A stretch of 64,000 bases of DNA, from positions 1 to 64,000 of the forward strand of contig NZ_QEQK01000017.1 of assembly GCF_003151135.1 (NCBI RefSeq), read 5' to 3'. Below are positions 34,351 to 43,200 of the stretch, piece after piece. The position numbers were made by a program, and so were the translations under genes. Every line of letters begins with the position of its first letter. Position 1 is the first letter of the stretch. Under the pieces are notes generated by a model. It searched no databases and was not told the DNA's origin. It saw only the letters and a list, made by a program, of their open reading frames with translations. The stretch is from Abyssibacter profundi (lineage in GTDB: Bacteria > Pseudomonadota > Gammaproteobacteria > Nevskiales > OUC007).

Positions 34351-35733
34351 TCATTCCTTAGCGTACGCCGTATCTTCGGCCAGGTTATCAAACCGGGTGT
34401 AACGACCATGGAAGGTGGCATCGACAGTTCCTATCGGGCCATTCCGCTGCTTGGCAATGATGATCTCAGCCCGGCCCTTTTTGTCAGTTCCCTTGTTGTA
34501 AACCTCATCGCGGTAGATGAACAAGATGATGTCGGCGTCCTGTTCGATGCCACCTGACTCACGAAGATCCGCCATCCGCGGGCGCTTATCCTCCCGGTTT
34601 TCCACACCGCGGTTCAGCTGCGAGAGCGCGATCACCGGCACTTCGAGCTCCTTTGCTAGTGACTTCAACCCTCGCGAAATCATCCCGATCTCATTCGTCC
34701 GATTCTCCTTGAATCCGGGCACCTGCATCAATTGAAGGTAGTCGACAAGAATCAGCCCTAGTTCCATTCCTTCTGGGTATTCCTCCGTTTTCCGATTGGC
34801 TAGTTCGCGTTTCAGACGCCGGGCACGAGAACGAAGCTCGGTCGGCGAGAGCTGACCATCGTCGTCGATGTAGATTGGCGCGCGGTGAAGCAATTCCATC
34901 GCTGAGTGGATCTTGTCCCAGTCAAAATTATCGAGGTTGCCTGATCGCAACCTCCCCTGATCAACCCGCCCAAATGACGAGACCATCCGCATCATCAGCT
35001 GATCGCCTGGCATTTCAAGGCTGAAGACCAAGACCGCCTTCGGCTTTTTAGGGTCAGTCGAAACCGCTTCGGCTATGTTCATCGCAAAGCTGGTCTTTCC
35101 CATAGATGGGCGGCCCGCAACAATGATTAAATCCCCAGCGTGCATACCGGTTGTTTGTCCATCCAAATCCCTCAGGCCAGTCGACGTCCCTGCAAGCTGA
35201 CCGGACACAATTTGTTCGAGATTGTCGAAGACTTGGTCAAGATAATCGGCACCGTGTCGAGGCCCGACACCACTGCGCCGCGACGACTCCGCAATCTCTA
35301 GCACGGACCGTTCGGCCGCATCGATTAGGTCGGTCGCAGACCGACCTTCTGGTGCGAAACCAAGATCTAAGATGCTCGTCCCGACAGCGATCAGGCGCCG
35401 AAGGACTGACCGCTCTCGGACAATATCGGCATAGGCTTTTATGTTGGCTGCGCTGCCACGCTCATTCGCGAGCGTCGCCAAATATGCGAGCCCACCGGCG
35501 TTTTCTAGTTGGCCCCGAGAGGCCAAACATTCACTGACTGTGACAATGTCGCGTGGCTGATCTGCCCCCGCGAGCACCTCGGCAGCTTCGAAAATGAGTC
35601 GATGATCGTGACGATAGAAGTCATCCTTCCGGATTCTGTCAGCGACTTGGTCCCAGGCGTCGTCACCCAACATCAGCCCGCCCAGCACAGCTTGTTCGGC
35701 TTCCAAAAAATGGGGTGGGAGGCGTTTGTCCAT
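34351..35733 (-). CDS. dnaB: Replicative DNA helicase DnaB
   Basis: A 460-residue hexameric replicative helicase. The N-terminal domain starts MDKRLPPHFLEAEQAVLGGL; the RecA-like domain has Walker A GRPSMGKT at 207-214, the DnaB motifs LVFSLEMPGDQLMMRM and LILVDYLQLM, then QLNRGVENREDKRPRMADLR, SGGIEQDADIILFIYRDEVY and the C-terminal HGRYTRFDN. It unwinds DNA at the replication fork. Length and motifs are complete, so this is the housekeeping copy. It lies between the island and a tRNA-Arg gene and marks the core genome. A decayed second dnaB 3' end is at 12294-12517. Confidence 0.97.
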   Translation of the reverse strand: MDKRLPPHFLEAEQAVLGGLMLGDDAWDQVADRIRKDDFYRHDHRLIFEAAEVLAGADQPRDIVTVSECLASRGQLENAGGLAYLATLANERGSAANIKAYADIVRERSVLRRLIAVGTSILDLGFAPEGRSATDLIDAAERSVLEIAESSRRSGVGPRHGADYLDQVFDNLEQIVSGQLAGTSTGLRDLDGQTTGMHAGDLIIVAGRPSMGKTSFAMNIAEAVSTDPKKPKAVLVFSLEMPGDQLMMRMVSSFGRVDQGRLRSGNLDNFDWDKIHSAMELLHRAPIYIDDDGQLSPTELRSRARRLKRELANRKTEEYPEGMELGLILVDYLQLMQVPGFKENRTNEIGMISRGLKSLAKELEVPVIALSQLNRGVENREDKRPRMADLRESGGIEQDADIILFIYRDEVYNKGTDKKGRAEIIIAKQRNGPIGTVDATFHGRYTRFDNLAEDTAYAKE

Positions 35734-35936
35734 ACCTCCAGCGTAGTTGCATAAGCGACATATGGCGTCGCAACTGGTGACGGTCTCTGGATTGGGCAGG
35801 GCATGGGTCGCCAGGGCGTGGTCCTGTTCCCAACGCTAGGACAGGTAGCTAAGTTCTTCGGCCGGATTACACCTCTAGGAGCCGCCACGCTGGTCGCTGG
35901 ATTTGTCCCGAACGTGTGATGCTGCAGACACAAAAA

Positions 35937-35962
35937 AACCAGTCACCGCTAAGTGACTGGTT
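35937..35962 (-). terminator. Rho-independent terminator after tRNA-Arg
   Basis: AACCAGTCAC and GTGACTGGTT form a 10-bp stem with a short loop. On the minus strand the stem is followed by a run of T (AAAAAAA at 35932-35938 on the plus strand), just downstream of the tRNA 3' end. Confidence 0.9.
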
Positions 35963-35976
35963 TTCTTGATAAATAA

Positions 35977-36053
35977 TGGCGGGCCCGGAGCGATTCGAAC
36001 GCCCGACCCCCTGGTTCGTAGCCAGGTACTCTATCCAACTGAGCTACGGGCCC
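35977..36053 (-). tRNA. tRNA-Arg (anticodon ACG)
   Basis: The 77-base gene folds as a standard cloverleaf. The acceptor GGGCCCG pairs with CGGGCCC and the gene ends G-CCA. The D arm contains AGCTCAGTTGGATAGAGT. The anticodon stem CCTGG/CCAGG encloses CTACGAA, giving anticodon ACG. The T arm has GTTCGAATC. CCA is encoded. No second copy of its 3' end was noticed in the window. Confidence 0.97.
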
Positions 36054-36250
36054 GCGATGTTCGCGGCGCCGAATGGCGACCAGCGAGGCGCGCATTGTAA
36101 AGATTTTGCCGAATCGCGCAAGCGTTTTTGATGCACCGGCCTGCGGATGCTCCCGCCCGAAGCGCTCGGTGCGGGGTTACCAAAACGTTCACTTGTGCGT
36201 TGTTAGCCTGCGACCAGACCCTGCGACAGCCCCATTTTGGAGGACGACAC

Positions 36251-36679
36251 GTGCTAAACGCTGATTCGATGGAAAGCTCTACAGGTCAACATGAGCGCCG
36301 ACAGCGCGCCCCTGCTCGTGAGTACATCGAGCTGACCGAGATTGCGATTCTCGACGCGGCGCTGTCGCTAGGCACGCTGGACGGACCGGGCGCAACGCCG
36401 CAGGCCTTGGTTGACGAGGTACTGCGCAGCCTCATTGTGCGGGACGCCGATTTCGCGCGTGCCATTGGCCGGCTTGTCGCCAGCGACTACCTGAATGTCG
36501 CGCATGGTGACCGGGGGTGGACGTACGCGCTCACCCGATCCGGACAACAGCACGCCGCAGACTGGCGCCAGCACCTGGATGTCAGCGAGCCCACCGGACC
36601 GACTCGAAAACTAAAGACCGTGCGGCGCGAGCTGGCCAGTCGCCGCGCACCTGTGTTGCCGGTCATGGCCACACACTAG
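36251..36679 (+). CDS. Small protein of unknown function
   Basis: A 142-residue protein starting at GTG 36251, chosen because GGAGG lies 7 bp upstream. The middle (YIELTEIAILDAALSLGTLD, then DADFARAIGRLVASDYLNV and GWTYALTRSGQQHAADW) has the look of a winged-helix-like segment, with a basic C terminus (RKLKTVRRELASRRAP). No family is recognised. It stands just before a histidine kinase gene on the same strand with a 37-bp gap, so co-transcription is possible. Confidence 0.6.
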   Translation: MLNADSMESSTGQHERRQRAPAREYIELTEIAILDAALSLGTLDGPGATPQALVDEVLRSLIVRDADFARAIGRLVASDYLNVAHGDRGWTYALTRSGQQHAADWRQHLDVSEPTGPTRKLKTVRRELASRRAPVLPVMATH

Positions 36680-36716
36680 CCTGAACGGATGCAATCGCAG
36701 CGCAGCGACCACCTAA

Positions 36717-38240
36717 ATGAGCGGCCGAGATATGACCTCTTGCCCGGATAGCGCTCCGCGTCAGTTCAACGCAGGGGTCGACAACGCGCGCCTCTATCAG
36801 CAGATGATCGCCGAAGTAGCGGACTTCGCCATCATCCGCATCGATCCGAATGGGAAGATCCAGACGTGGAATCTGGGTGCCGAGCGCATCAAGGGCTACG
36901 GCGAAAGCGAAATCCTCGGCCTGAACTTCCGGCGGTTCTACACCGATGCTGACCGCGCTGCGGGCAAGCCTGACCGACTACTCGATCAGGCACGCCGCGA
37001 GGGCCGTGCTCACGATGAAGGCTGGCGGGTGCGCAAGGATGGCAGCGGCTTCTGGGCCAGTGTGGTCATCACCGCGCTGCACGATGACCAGGGCCAGACC
37101 GTTGGCTACACCAAGGTCACGCGCGACCTCACCGAACGCAAGCGGGTCGAAGAGTCGCTGCGACGGTCGGAAGAGCGCTTTCAGCGGATGGTCGAAGAGG
37201 TTGCGGACTACGCAATTCTGATGCTCGACACATCGGGCCACGTCGAAACATGGAATTCGGGGGCCCGATTGCTCAAAGGCTACACCGCCGATGAGATCAT
37301 TGGTCAGCACTTCAGTCGCTTTTACCTGGACTCGGATCGGGCGGCCGACAAGCCGGCACGCCTATTAGCCGAAGCACGCGAGCACGGCCGGGCGCAGGAT
37401 GAAGGCTGGCGCCTGCGCAAGAACGGCACGCGATTCTGGGCGAGCGTGACCATCACCGCCCTGCATGATCAGTATGCCGAGGTCGTGGGTTTCACCAAGG
37501 TGACACGTGATCTGACCGAACGGATGACCGCGGAAACTCGCCTGAAGGCGCTCGCCGAGAAGCTTCAGTTCAAAAATACAGAGCTGGAACAGTTCGCCTA
37601 CATCACCTCTCACGACCTGCAGGAGCCGTTGCGCACGGTGGCCAGCTATTCGAAGTTGATGCAGCGGCGCTACGGCACTCAGCTTGATGCCGATGCGACT
37701 GAATGGCTGGGCTATGTCACCGATGCCGTCGGCCGAATGAGCCGGATGATCGACGATTTACTCCAGCACAGCCGCATCGGCCGGGACTCGGAACCCGAGC
37801 CTGTCAACTTGCGCCAGGTGGCCGCTGCCGTCTGCCATGATCTGCAGGCGTTGATCGCCAAACGCAGTGCCCGCGTTCACACCAGCGAGTTGCCGACTGT
37901 CCAGGGCATGCCAACCGAATTGCGACTACTGCTTCAGAATCTCGTGGGCAACGCACTGAAGTTCGTGCCAGCGGACCGCACACCTGAGGTCGAGATCTGG
38001 GCGGAAAAGTGCCCTGGGGCGTGGTGCATCTACGTGCAGGACAACGGCATCGGCATCGATCCGGAGCAGACGGATCGCATCTTCCGAATCTTCCAACGCT
38101 TGAACACACGCGAGGAATTCGAAGGCACGGGCATGGGTCTGGCACACTGCCAGAAGATTATCGAATCCCATCAAGGCACCATCGGTGTCGAACCCGCGCC
38201 GGAAAACGGCAGCCGGTTCTACTTCACGCTGCCGGAGTAA
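36717..38240 (+). CDS. PAS-PAS sensor histidine kinase
   Basis: A 507-residue kinase without membrane helices, so cytoplasmic. Two similar PAS/PAC units fill about 22-145 and 150-275; each contains a W-N-x-G-A-x-x-x-K-G-Y segment and ends in TKVTRDLTER. HisKA begins near 280, with the phospho-acceptor H299 in TSHDLQEPLRTVASYSKLM. The HATPase domain has QNLVGNALKF, VQDNGIGIDPEQ and GTGMGLAHCQKII. The architecture resembles phytochrome-type kinases lacking the chromophore domain. It is followed after 3 bp by a CheY-like receiver, its likely partner. Signal unknown. Confidence 0.9.
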   Translation: MSGRDMTSCPDSAPRQFNAGVDNARLYQQMIAEVADFAIIRIDPNGKIQTWNLGAERIKGYGESEILGLNFRRFYTDADRAAGKPDRLLDQARREGRAHDEGWRVRKDGSGFWASVVITALHDDQGQTVGYTKVTRDLTERKRVEESLRRSEERFQRMVEEVADYAILMLDTSGHVETWNSGARLLKGYTADEIIGQHFSRFYLDSDRAADKPARLLAEAREHGRAQDEGWRLRKNGTRFWASVTITALHDQYAEVVGFTKVTRDLTERMTAETRLKALAEKLQFKNTELEQFAYITSHDLQEPLRTVASYSKLMQRRYGTQLDADATEWLGYVTDAVGRMSRMIDDLLQHSRIGRDSEPEPVNLRQVAAAVCHDLQALIAKRSARVHTSELPTVQGMPTELRLLLQNLVGNALKFVPADRTPEVEIWAEKCPGAWCIYVQDNGIGIDPEQTDRIFRIFQRLNTREEFEGTGMGLAHCQKIIESHQGTIGVEPAPENGSRFYFTLPE

Positions 38241-38243
38241 TGC

Positions 38244-38645
38244 ATGAGCCAAGCCCCACGCGTGCTGTTGGTGGACGACAGCACGCCCGATCTCGTCCTG
38301 CACCAGATTGCCTTCGAAGAAGCGGGCTATCCGGTCGAGCTAGAGAGTTACCAAAAGGCGGCTGAGGCCCTGCGCGATATTGAGGCGGGCACGCTGAAGC
38401 CGGACCTCATCCTGCTGGACATCAACATGCCGGGGATGGATGGCTGGGAGTTCGCCGAGGCGTACGACCAGCTCCGGGAGAGCCAGCGCACCGGAACCAT
38501 CGTGATGATGCTGACGACCTCACTCAACCCCAGTGATCGCGAGCGCGCCGAACGCTGCGGCGTGATCGAGCGCTTTTTCAACAAGCCCCTGACCGCCGAG
38601 ATGATCGAAACCATGCTGCGCACTCACGGCTTCCTGGACGATTAG
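38244..38645 (+). CDS. CheY-like single-domain response regulator
   Basis: A 133-residue receiver domain only. D11-D12 (LLVDDS), phospho-acceptor D59 in LILLDINMPGMDGW, MMLTTS and FNKPL with the conserved K are present, the pattern of Rcp1-type regulators paired with phytochrome-like kinases. There is no output domain, so it must act through protein contact or phosphotransfer. It lies 3 bp after the kinase gene. Confidence 0.92.
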   Translation: MSQAPRVLLVDDSTPDLVLHQIAFEEAGYPVELESYQKAAEALRDIEAGTLKPDLILLDINMPGMDGWEFAEAYDQLRESQRTGTIVMMLTTSLNPSDRERAERCGVIERFFNKPLTAEMIETMLRTHGFLDD

Positions 38646-38662
38646 TCAGGCTGGCTGGGTCG

Positions 38663-39292
38663 ATGTGCGGTCGCTTTGAACAACACGTCGCGCGCATGCG
38701 CGCCTGGACACAGCTGCTCGATGACTGGCCCGGCTCGGTCGTGGACCGCCACAACATCTGCCCCACCCAATCTGCTGCCACGTTCGACGCCGAAGGCTAT
38801 CGAGAACGCCACTGGTCCCTCATCCCCCGCTGGGCGCGCGATCCCAAGCTGAAGTTTGCGACGTTTAACGCACGCGGCGAAACGCTGGCCGACAAGAACA
38901 CGTTTCGCGGCGCCTGGCAGCACTCACAGCGCTGTGTCGTACCCGCCAGCGGCTACTTTGAGTGGACCGGGCCGAAGGGCAACAAGCAGTGCCACTACGT
39001 GACCAGCGGCGACGAGGCCGGGCTCGCCTTAGCCGGCCTGTGGGAGTGTTGGCAACGTGCCGATGCGACCGTACACAGCTTTACGATCGTCACGGTGGCA
39101 GCCGCAGAGCACATTAGCTGGCTGCACCACCGCATGCCGCTGATGCTGCGCCCTGATCAACTCGATACTTGGTTAACCGGGGCGCCTGAACACGCCAACG
39201 AGCTGATCCGCGCGGCTGAGGCACCGCAGCTGTCAGTGCGGCCGGTGGCCCACCCTAACGCAACAGCCCCGCCTGACTCGACTGAGGATTAA
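38663..39292 (+). CDS. SRAP/HMCES abasic-site protein (YedK-like)
   Basis: A 209-residue SOS-response-associated-peptidase-family protein. MCGRF gives the catalytic Cys2, exposed after Met removal. NARGETLADKNTFRGAW, RCVVPASGYFEWTG and HHRMPLML supply the conserved Asn, Glu and His residues. It crosslinks to abasic sites in single-stranded DNA and shields them. It is encoded 17 bp after the response regulator on the same strand, probably only by chance in function. Length is normal. Confidence 0.93.
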   Translation: MCGRFEQHVARMRAWTQLLDDWPGSVVDRHNICPTQSAATFDAEGYRERHWSLIPRWARDPKLKFATFNARGETLADKNTFRGAWQHSQRCVVPASGYFEWTGPKGNKQCHYVTSGDEAGLALAGLWECWQRADATVHSFTIVTVAAAEHISWLHHRMPLMLRPDQLDTWLTGAPEHANELIRAAEAPQLSVRPVAHPNATAPPDSTED

Positions 39293-39631
39293 AGCGGCGC
39301 AAGCCCGTAGTCCTGCGCGCTGTTGCTGCACCGCCGGGACCGAGCCCACCGCAATTGAACTATAATCCGCGACTTGCGGCCGGACATCGCCGGCCATTGA
39401 CCTTGGGGAGGTCTGCAACTCGCTCTGACCCGGATTGCCATCGGAGGCTCTGCGACGCTGTCCGCAGCACGTCAACCGGCACTCGCCGCGCGCCGGCCAT
39501 TGCGCCCCGGCTTTCAAGCCCCGCCAGGCGCAGCGCTGCCAACCGTCCCCCGACCAGCGGCCAGCCTGGATCCAGACGCGACACCACCTCGCCCGACACC
39601 CTGCATTCACTCTGCATCGAGAAACTGAACT
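39293..39631 (+). promoter_or_regulatory. Leader region of acnB
   Basis: This 339-bp gap has no gene. A perfect TATAAT is at 39361-39366 with only a weak -35 match 17 bp upstream (GACCGA), giving a transcript leader of about 260 bases. The leader is GC-rich with a GCGGCCGG...CCGGCC inverted pair near 39376-39395. No known riboswitch or RNA motif was recognised. Confidence 0.45.
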
Positions 39632-42406
39632 ATGAGCTTGTATCTGGACTATCTGAAAGAGATTGAATCCCGCAAGGAACAGGGCCTGAGCCCTAAGCCG
39701 ATTGAAGACAGCGCGCTTCTTGCCGAGATCATCGCCCAGATCAAGGACCCGGCTCACGAGCACCGGGCCGACTCGCTCAAGTACTTCATTTACAACACAT
39801 TGCCGGGTACAACCAGCGCTGCAGCCGAAAAGGCCGGTTTTCTCAAGGAGATCATCCTGCGGCGCGCGACGGTCGAGGAAATCTCTCCGAATTTCGCCTT
39901 CGAGCTGCTGGCCCATATGAAGGGCGGCCCGTCCATCACCGTGCTGCTGGACCTTGCGCTGGGTGAGGACATCGCCATTGCCGAGCAGGCTGCCGAGGTT
40001 CTGAAGACGCAGGTCTTCCTCTATGAGGCAGACACGGATCGTCTGGCCGCTGCCCACACCAGCGGCAATGCCGTGGCCACGGACATTCTGACGAGCTACG
40101 CCAACGCCGAGTTCTTCACCAAGCTGCCGGATGTCGAAGAAACCATCCAGGTCGTGACCTATGTGGCGGCCGAGGGTGACGTGTCGACTGACTTGCTGTC
40201 ACCAGGCAATCAGGCGCATTCGCGCTCCGACCGGGAGCTGCACGGCAAGTGCATGATCTCGGAGGCCGCCCAGGCCGAAATCGAGGCGCTCAAGGCCGAG
40301 CACCCGGACAAGCGAGTCATGCTGGTTGCCGAGAAAGGCACCATGGGCGTGGGCTCGTCGCGCATGTCTGGCGTGAACAACGTGGCACTGTGGACAGGCA
40401 AGCAGGCCAGCCCCTACGTGCCCTTCGTCAACATAGCCCCCATCGTTGGCGGCACGAACGGTATCTCCCCCATCTTCCTGACCACGGTCGGCGTTACCGG
40501 TGGTATCGGACTGGACCTCAAGAACTGGGTGAAGAAGCTCGATGCCGACGGCCAGGCGGTTAAGGACGCCAACGGCGACCCCGTGCTGGAACAGCGCTAT
40601 TCCATCGACACCGGCACGGTGCTGACGATCAACACGCGCACCAAGACGCTCTACGACGCAACGGGAACGCAGGAACTCGCGGACATCTCCTCGGCCTTTA
40701 CGCCACAGAAGCTGGAGTTCATCCGTGCCGGCGGTTCCTACGCCGTGGTCTTTGGCAAGAAACTGCAAACCTTTGCGGCCGAAACCCTGGGCGTGGATGC
40801 CCCGGATGTCTTCGCGCCCTCCAAAGAAGTGTCCCACGCCGGCCAGGGCCTGACCGCCGTCGAGAAAATCTTCAACCGCAATGCGGTGGGTGTCGAAGAA
40901 GGCAAGGTGCTGCATGCCGGCTCCGATGTCCGCGTCAACGTCAACATCGTCGGCTCCCAGGACACCACCGGGCTGATGACCGTGCAGGAACTGGAAGCCA
41001 TGGCCGCCACGGTGATCTCACCGAAGGTCGATGGCGCATACCAGTCCGGCTGCCACACGGCCTCGGTCTGGGATCTCAAGGCGCAGAAAAACATTCCGAA
41101 GCTGATGGGCTTCATGAACGCCTTTGGCCTGATCACCGCTCGCGACCCCAAGGGCGTTTACCACCCGATGACCGACGTCATCCACAAGGTGCTGAACGAC
41201 ATTACCGTGGATGACCGCGCTGTGATCATTGGCGGCGACTCGCATACCCGCATGTCCAAGGGCGTGGCGTTTGGTGCCGACTCCGGCACCGTGGCCCTGG
41301 CTCTGGCCACCGGCGAGGCCACCATGCCGATTCCCGAGTCCGTCAAGGTCACGTTCAAGGGCCGGCTGAAGGACCACATGGACTTCCGTGATGTCGTCCA
41401 TGCCACCCAGGCGCAAATGCTCAAGCAGTTCGGCGACAACGTCTTCCAGGGGCGCGTGGTCGAGGTGCACATCGGCACGCTGCTGGCTGACCAAGCGTTC
41501 ACCTTCACCGATTGGACCGCCGAAATGAAGGCCAAGGCGGCCGTTTGCATCTCCAACGACGACACCCTGATCGAGTCGCTGGAGCTGGCCAAGAGCCGCA
41601 TCCAGATCATGATCGACAAGGGCATGGAGAACGACGCCCGCACGCTGCACGGCCTGATCGAAAAAGCCGACCAGCGCATTGCCGAGATCCGCTCCGGCAG
41701 CGAGCCCGCTCTCAAGCCCGACAGCAATGCCCAGTACTTCGCCGAGTTCGTTGTCGATCTGGATCAAATCGACGAGCCGATGATCGCCGACCCAGACGTC
41801 AACAACGCGGATGTTTCGCGTCGTTACACCCACGACACCATCCGCCCGGTCTCCTACTACAAGGCCGAGAAGAAGGTCGACCTGGGCTTTGTCGGCTCCT
41901 GCATGGTGCACAAGGGCGACATGAAGATCATTGCCCACATGCTCCGCAACCTGGAAAAGCAGAACAGCAAGATCGAGTTCAAGGCGCCGCTGGTGGTCGC
42001 ACCGCCGACCTACAACATCATCGATGAACTCAAGGCCGAGGGTGACTGGGAAATTTTCCAGAAGCACGCCGGCTTCGAGTTCGACGATGCGGCACCCAAG
42101 AGCAGTGCGCGCGTGAAGTACGAGAACATCATGTACCTCGAACGCCCCGGCTGTAATCTCTGCATGGGCAACCAGGAAAAGGCCGAAAAGGGCGACACTG
42201 TCATGGCCACCTCCACCCGTCTCTTCCAGGGTCGCGTCGTGGAAGACGCCGACGACAAGAAGGGTGAGTCCCTGCTGGCCTCCACACCGGTTGTGGTGCT
42301 GTCGACGATCCTGGGCCGCACGCCCAGCGTGGATGAGTACAAGGCGGCTGTCGAAGGCATCGAACTGACCCAGTTCGCACCACCGCTGGACGCAGCCCGG
42401 GCGTAG
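39632..42406 (+). CDS. acnB: Aconitate hydratase B / 2-methylisocitrate dehydratase
   Basis: A 924-residue AcnB that interconverts citrate and isocitrate in the TCA cycle. The N-terminal HEAT-like domain starts MSLYLDYLKEIESRKEQGL. The iron-sulphur ligands are in VGSCMVHKGDMK and PGCNLCMGNQEKAEKG, and the substrate-binding GGDSHTRMSKGVAFGADSG is present. It is some 60 residues longer than the E. coli protein, mainly from an insertion around residues 300-370 (LDADGQAVKDANGDPVLEQ and onward). A strong terminator follows the gene. No neighbouring TCA genes are present. Confidence 0.97.
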   Translation: MSLYLDYLKEIESRKEQGLSPKPIEDSALLAEIIAQIKDPAHEHRADSLKYFIYNTLPGTTSAAAEKAGFLKEIILRRATVEEISPNFAFELLAHMKGGPSITVLLDLALGEDIAIAEQAAEVLKTQVFLYEADTDRLAAAHTSGNAVATDILTSYANAEFFTKLPDVEETIQVVTYVAAEGDVSTDLLSPGNQAHSRSDRELHGKCMISEAAQAEIEALKAEHPDKRVMLVAEKGTMGVGSSRMSGVNNVALWTGKQASPYVPFVNIAPIVGGTNGISPIFLTTVGVTGGIGLDLKNWVKKLDADGQAVKDANGDPVLEQRYSIDTGTVLTINTRTKTLYDATGTQELADISSAFTPQKLEFIRAGGSYAVVFGKKLQTFAAETLGVDAPDVFAPSKEVSHAGQGLTAVEKIFNRNAVGVEEGKVLHAGSDVRVNVNIVGSQDTTGLMTVQELEAMAATVISPKVDGAYQSGCHTASVWDLKAQKNIPKLMGFMNAFGLITARDPKGVYHPMTDVIHKVLNDITVDDRAVIIGGDSHTRMSKGVAFGADSGTVALALATGEATMPIPESVKVTFKGRLKDHMDFRDVVHATQAQMLKQFGDNVFQGRVVEVHIGTLLADQAFTFTDWTAEMKAKAAVCISNDDTLIESLELAKSRIQIMIDKGMENDARTLHGLIEKADQRIAEIRSGSEPALKPDSNAQYFAEFVVDLDQIDEPMIADPDVNNADVSRRYTHDTIRPVSYYKAEKKVDLGFVGSCMVHKGDMKIIAHMLRNLEKQNSKIEFKAPLVVAPPTYNIIDELKAEGDWEIFQKHAGFEFDDAAPKSSARVKYENIMYLERPGCNLCMGNQEKAEKGDTVMATSTRLFQGRVVEDADDKKGESLLASTPVVVLSTILGRTPSVDEYKAAVEGIELTQFAPPLDAARA

Positions 42407-42435
42407 CAGCCGGGCGACAGCTTCGCCTTCAGGCA

Positions 42436-42467
42436 CGCAACGCGGCTCCTTCGGGGGCCGCGTTGCG
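42436..42467 (+). terminator. Rho-independent terminator of acnB
   Basis: CGCAACGCGGC and GCCGCGTTGCG form an 11-bp GC-rich stem with a TCCTTCGGGG loop region, followed by TTT, 30 bp after the acnB stop. Confidence 0.85.
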
Positions 42468-42493
42468 TTTGGCCTGGGCGTGCCGCCCGCGTC

Positions 42494-42817
42494 TTAGTCG
42501 AACGCCACGTCGATGCCCGCGAACAGGGTTCTCGGATCGCCCGCACGGAAGCGGCCAAACGCGCGCTGCGTGAGATAAAAGCGATCGAGCAGATTGCGAC
42601 CCGCCACATACACCTCGGCGCGGGCGAAGCGCCAGGCAATCCGGCCATTGAGTAGCGCATAGGCATCGCTGCGCTGCTCCGGATTATTGTCAGCCTGGCG
42701 GAACTGGGCATCCACGTAGCTCAGATCCAGCTGCGCCTGAAGACCCAGCGCCGCCCTGATAGCGCGCGAATAGCTAAGCACTGCTCTGGACTGCCCGTAA
42801 ACATCAAATTGACGTCA
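42494..42817 (-). pseudogene. C-terminal remnant of a TonB-dependent receptor
   Basis: About the last 105 codons of an outer-membrane receptor: QAQLDLSYVDAQFRQADNNP, NGRIAWRFARAEVYVAGRNLL, DRFYLTQRAFGRFRAGDPRT and the final aromatic FAGIDVAFD of a beta-barrel. An in-frame stop lies upstream of 42818, and there is neither signal peptide nor plug domain, so the gene has lost its 5' nine tenths. It adjoins an iron-type membrane cluster, suggesting it was the receptor of that locus. Confidence 0.82.
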
Positions 42818-42846
42818 CTCGATATGACCCCGACGATAATCCGGGT

Positions 42847-42865
42847 GATACTTATTCGCATTCTC
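42847..42865. promoter_or_regulatory. Possible Fur box
   Basis: GATACTTATTCGCATTCTC matches 13 of 19 positions of the classical Fur consensus and sits 14 bp before the start at 42880. A TTGACG at 42809 and GATAAT near 42834 lie upstream, but their 20-bp spacing is not ideal. Confidence 0.4.
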
Positions 42866-42879
42866 ATGCCTTGATCACG

Positions 42880-43200
42880 ATGACCACCGCCACCCGTTCC
42901 GCCCCGCCGCCTGCGGCTGCAGCACCTCGACTCCGCGCCTGGATACGCGGTCTGTTGGCCGGCCCGATCGCCTTCATCGCCAGCTGGGTACTCATGGCCG
43001 GCGCCGCACTTTATCTACCCAAGGGCGCGGCTGGCATCGACAATCTCGTCTTCCCAGTCGTCCTGTTCCCGCTTATCTGGGCGCTGCTGTTTCTGTACAG
43101 CTTGACCGACCCGCGCCTGTTACGCGCTGGCGCAGTCATGGCCGCAATCCTGCTCACCCATGGCGGACTGATCGCCTACCACCTCGGGGCGACCGCATGA
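42880..43200 (+). CDS. Small membrane protein of iron-uptake-type cluster
   Basis: A 106-residue protein with a P/A-rich N terminus and three hydrophobic stretches (LAGPIAFIASWVLMAGAALY, FPVVLFPLIWALLFLYSL, AGAVMAAILLTHGGLIAYHL). It occupies the place of DUF3649-type proteins beside PepSY-domain membrane proteins and is probably of that kind, but similarity is weak. ATG 42880 is preferred to the TTG at 42871. Its end overlaps the PepSY gene by 4 bp. Confidence 0.65.
   Translation: MTTATRSAPPPAAAAPRLRAWIRGLLAGPIAFIASWVLMAGAALYLPKGAAGIDNLVFPVVLFPLIWALLFLYSLTDPRLLRAGAVMAAILLTHGGLIAYHLGATA

Noticed and set aside
35977-36053. tRNA-Arg as attachment site of the island
   Set aside because: No second copy of the tRNA 3' end was noticed in the island and no tyrosine recombinase gene is present in the window; dnaB also lies between the tRNA and the island.
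40199-42436. Long minus-strand frames opposite acnB
   Set aside because: They are shadows of a GC-rich gene with strong codon bias; their products are low-complexity and lack recognised domains.
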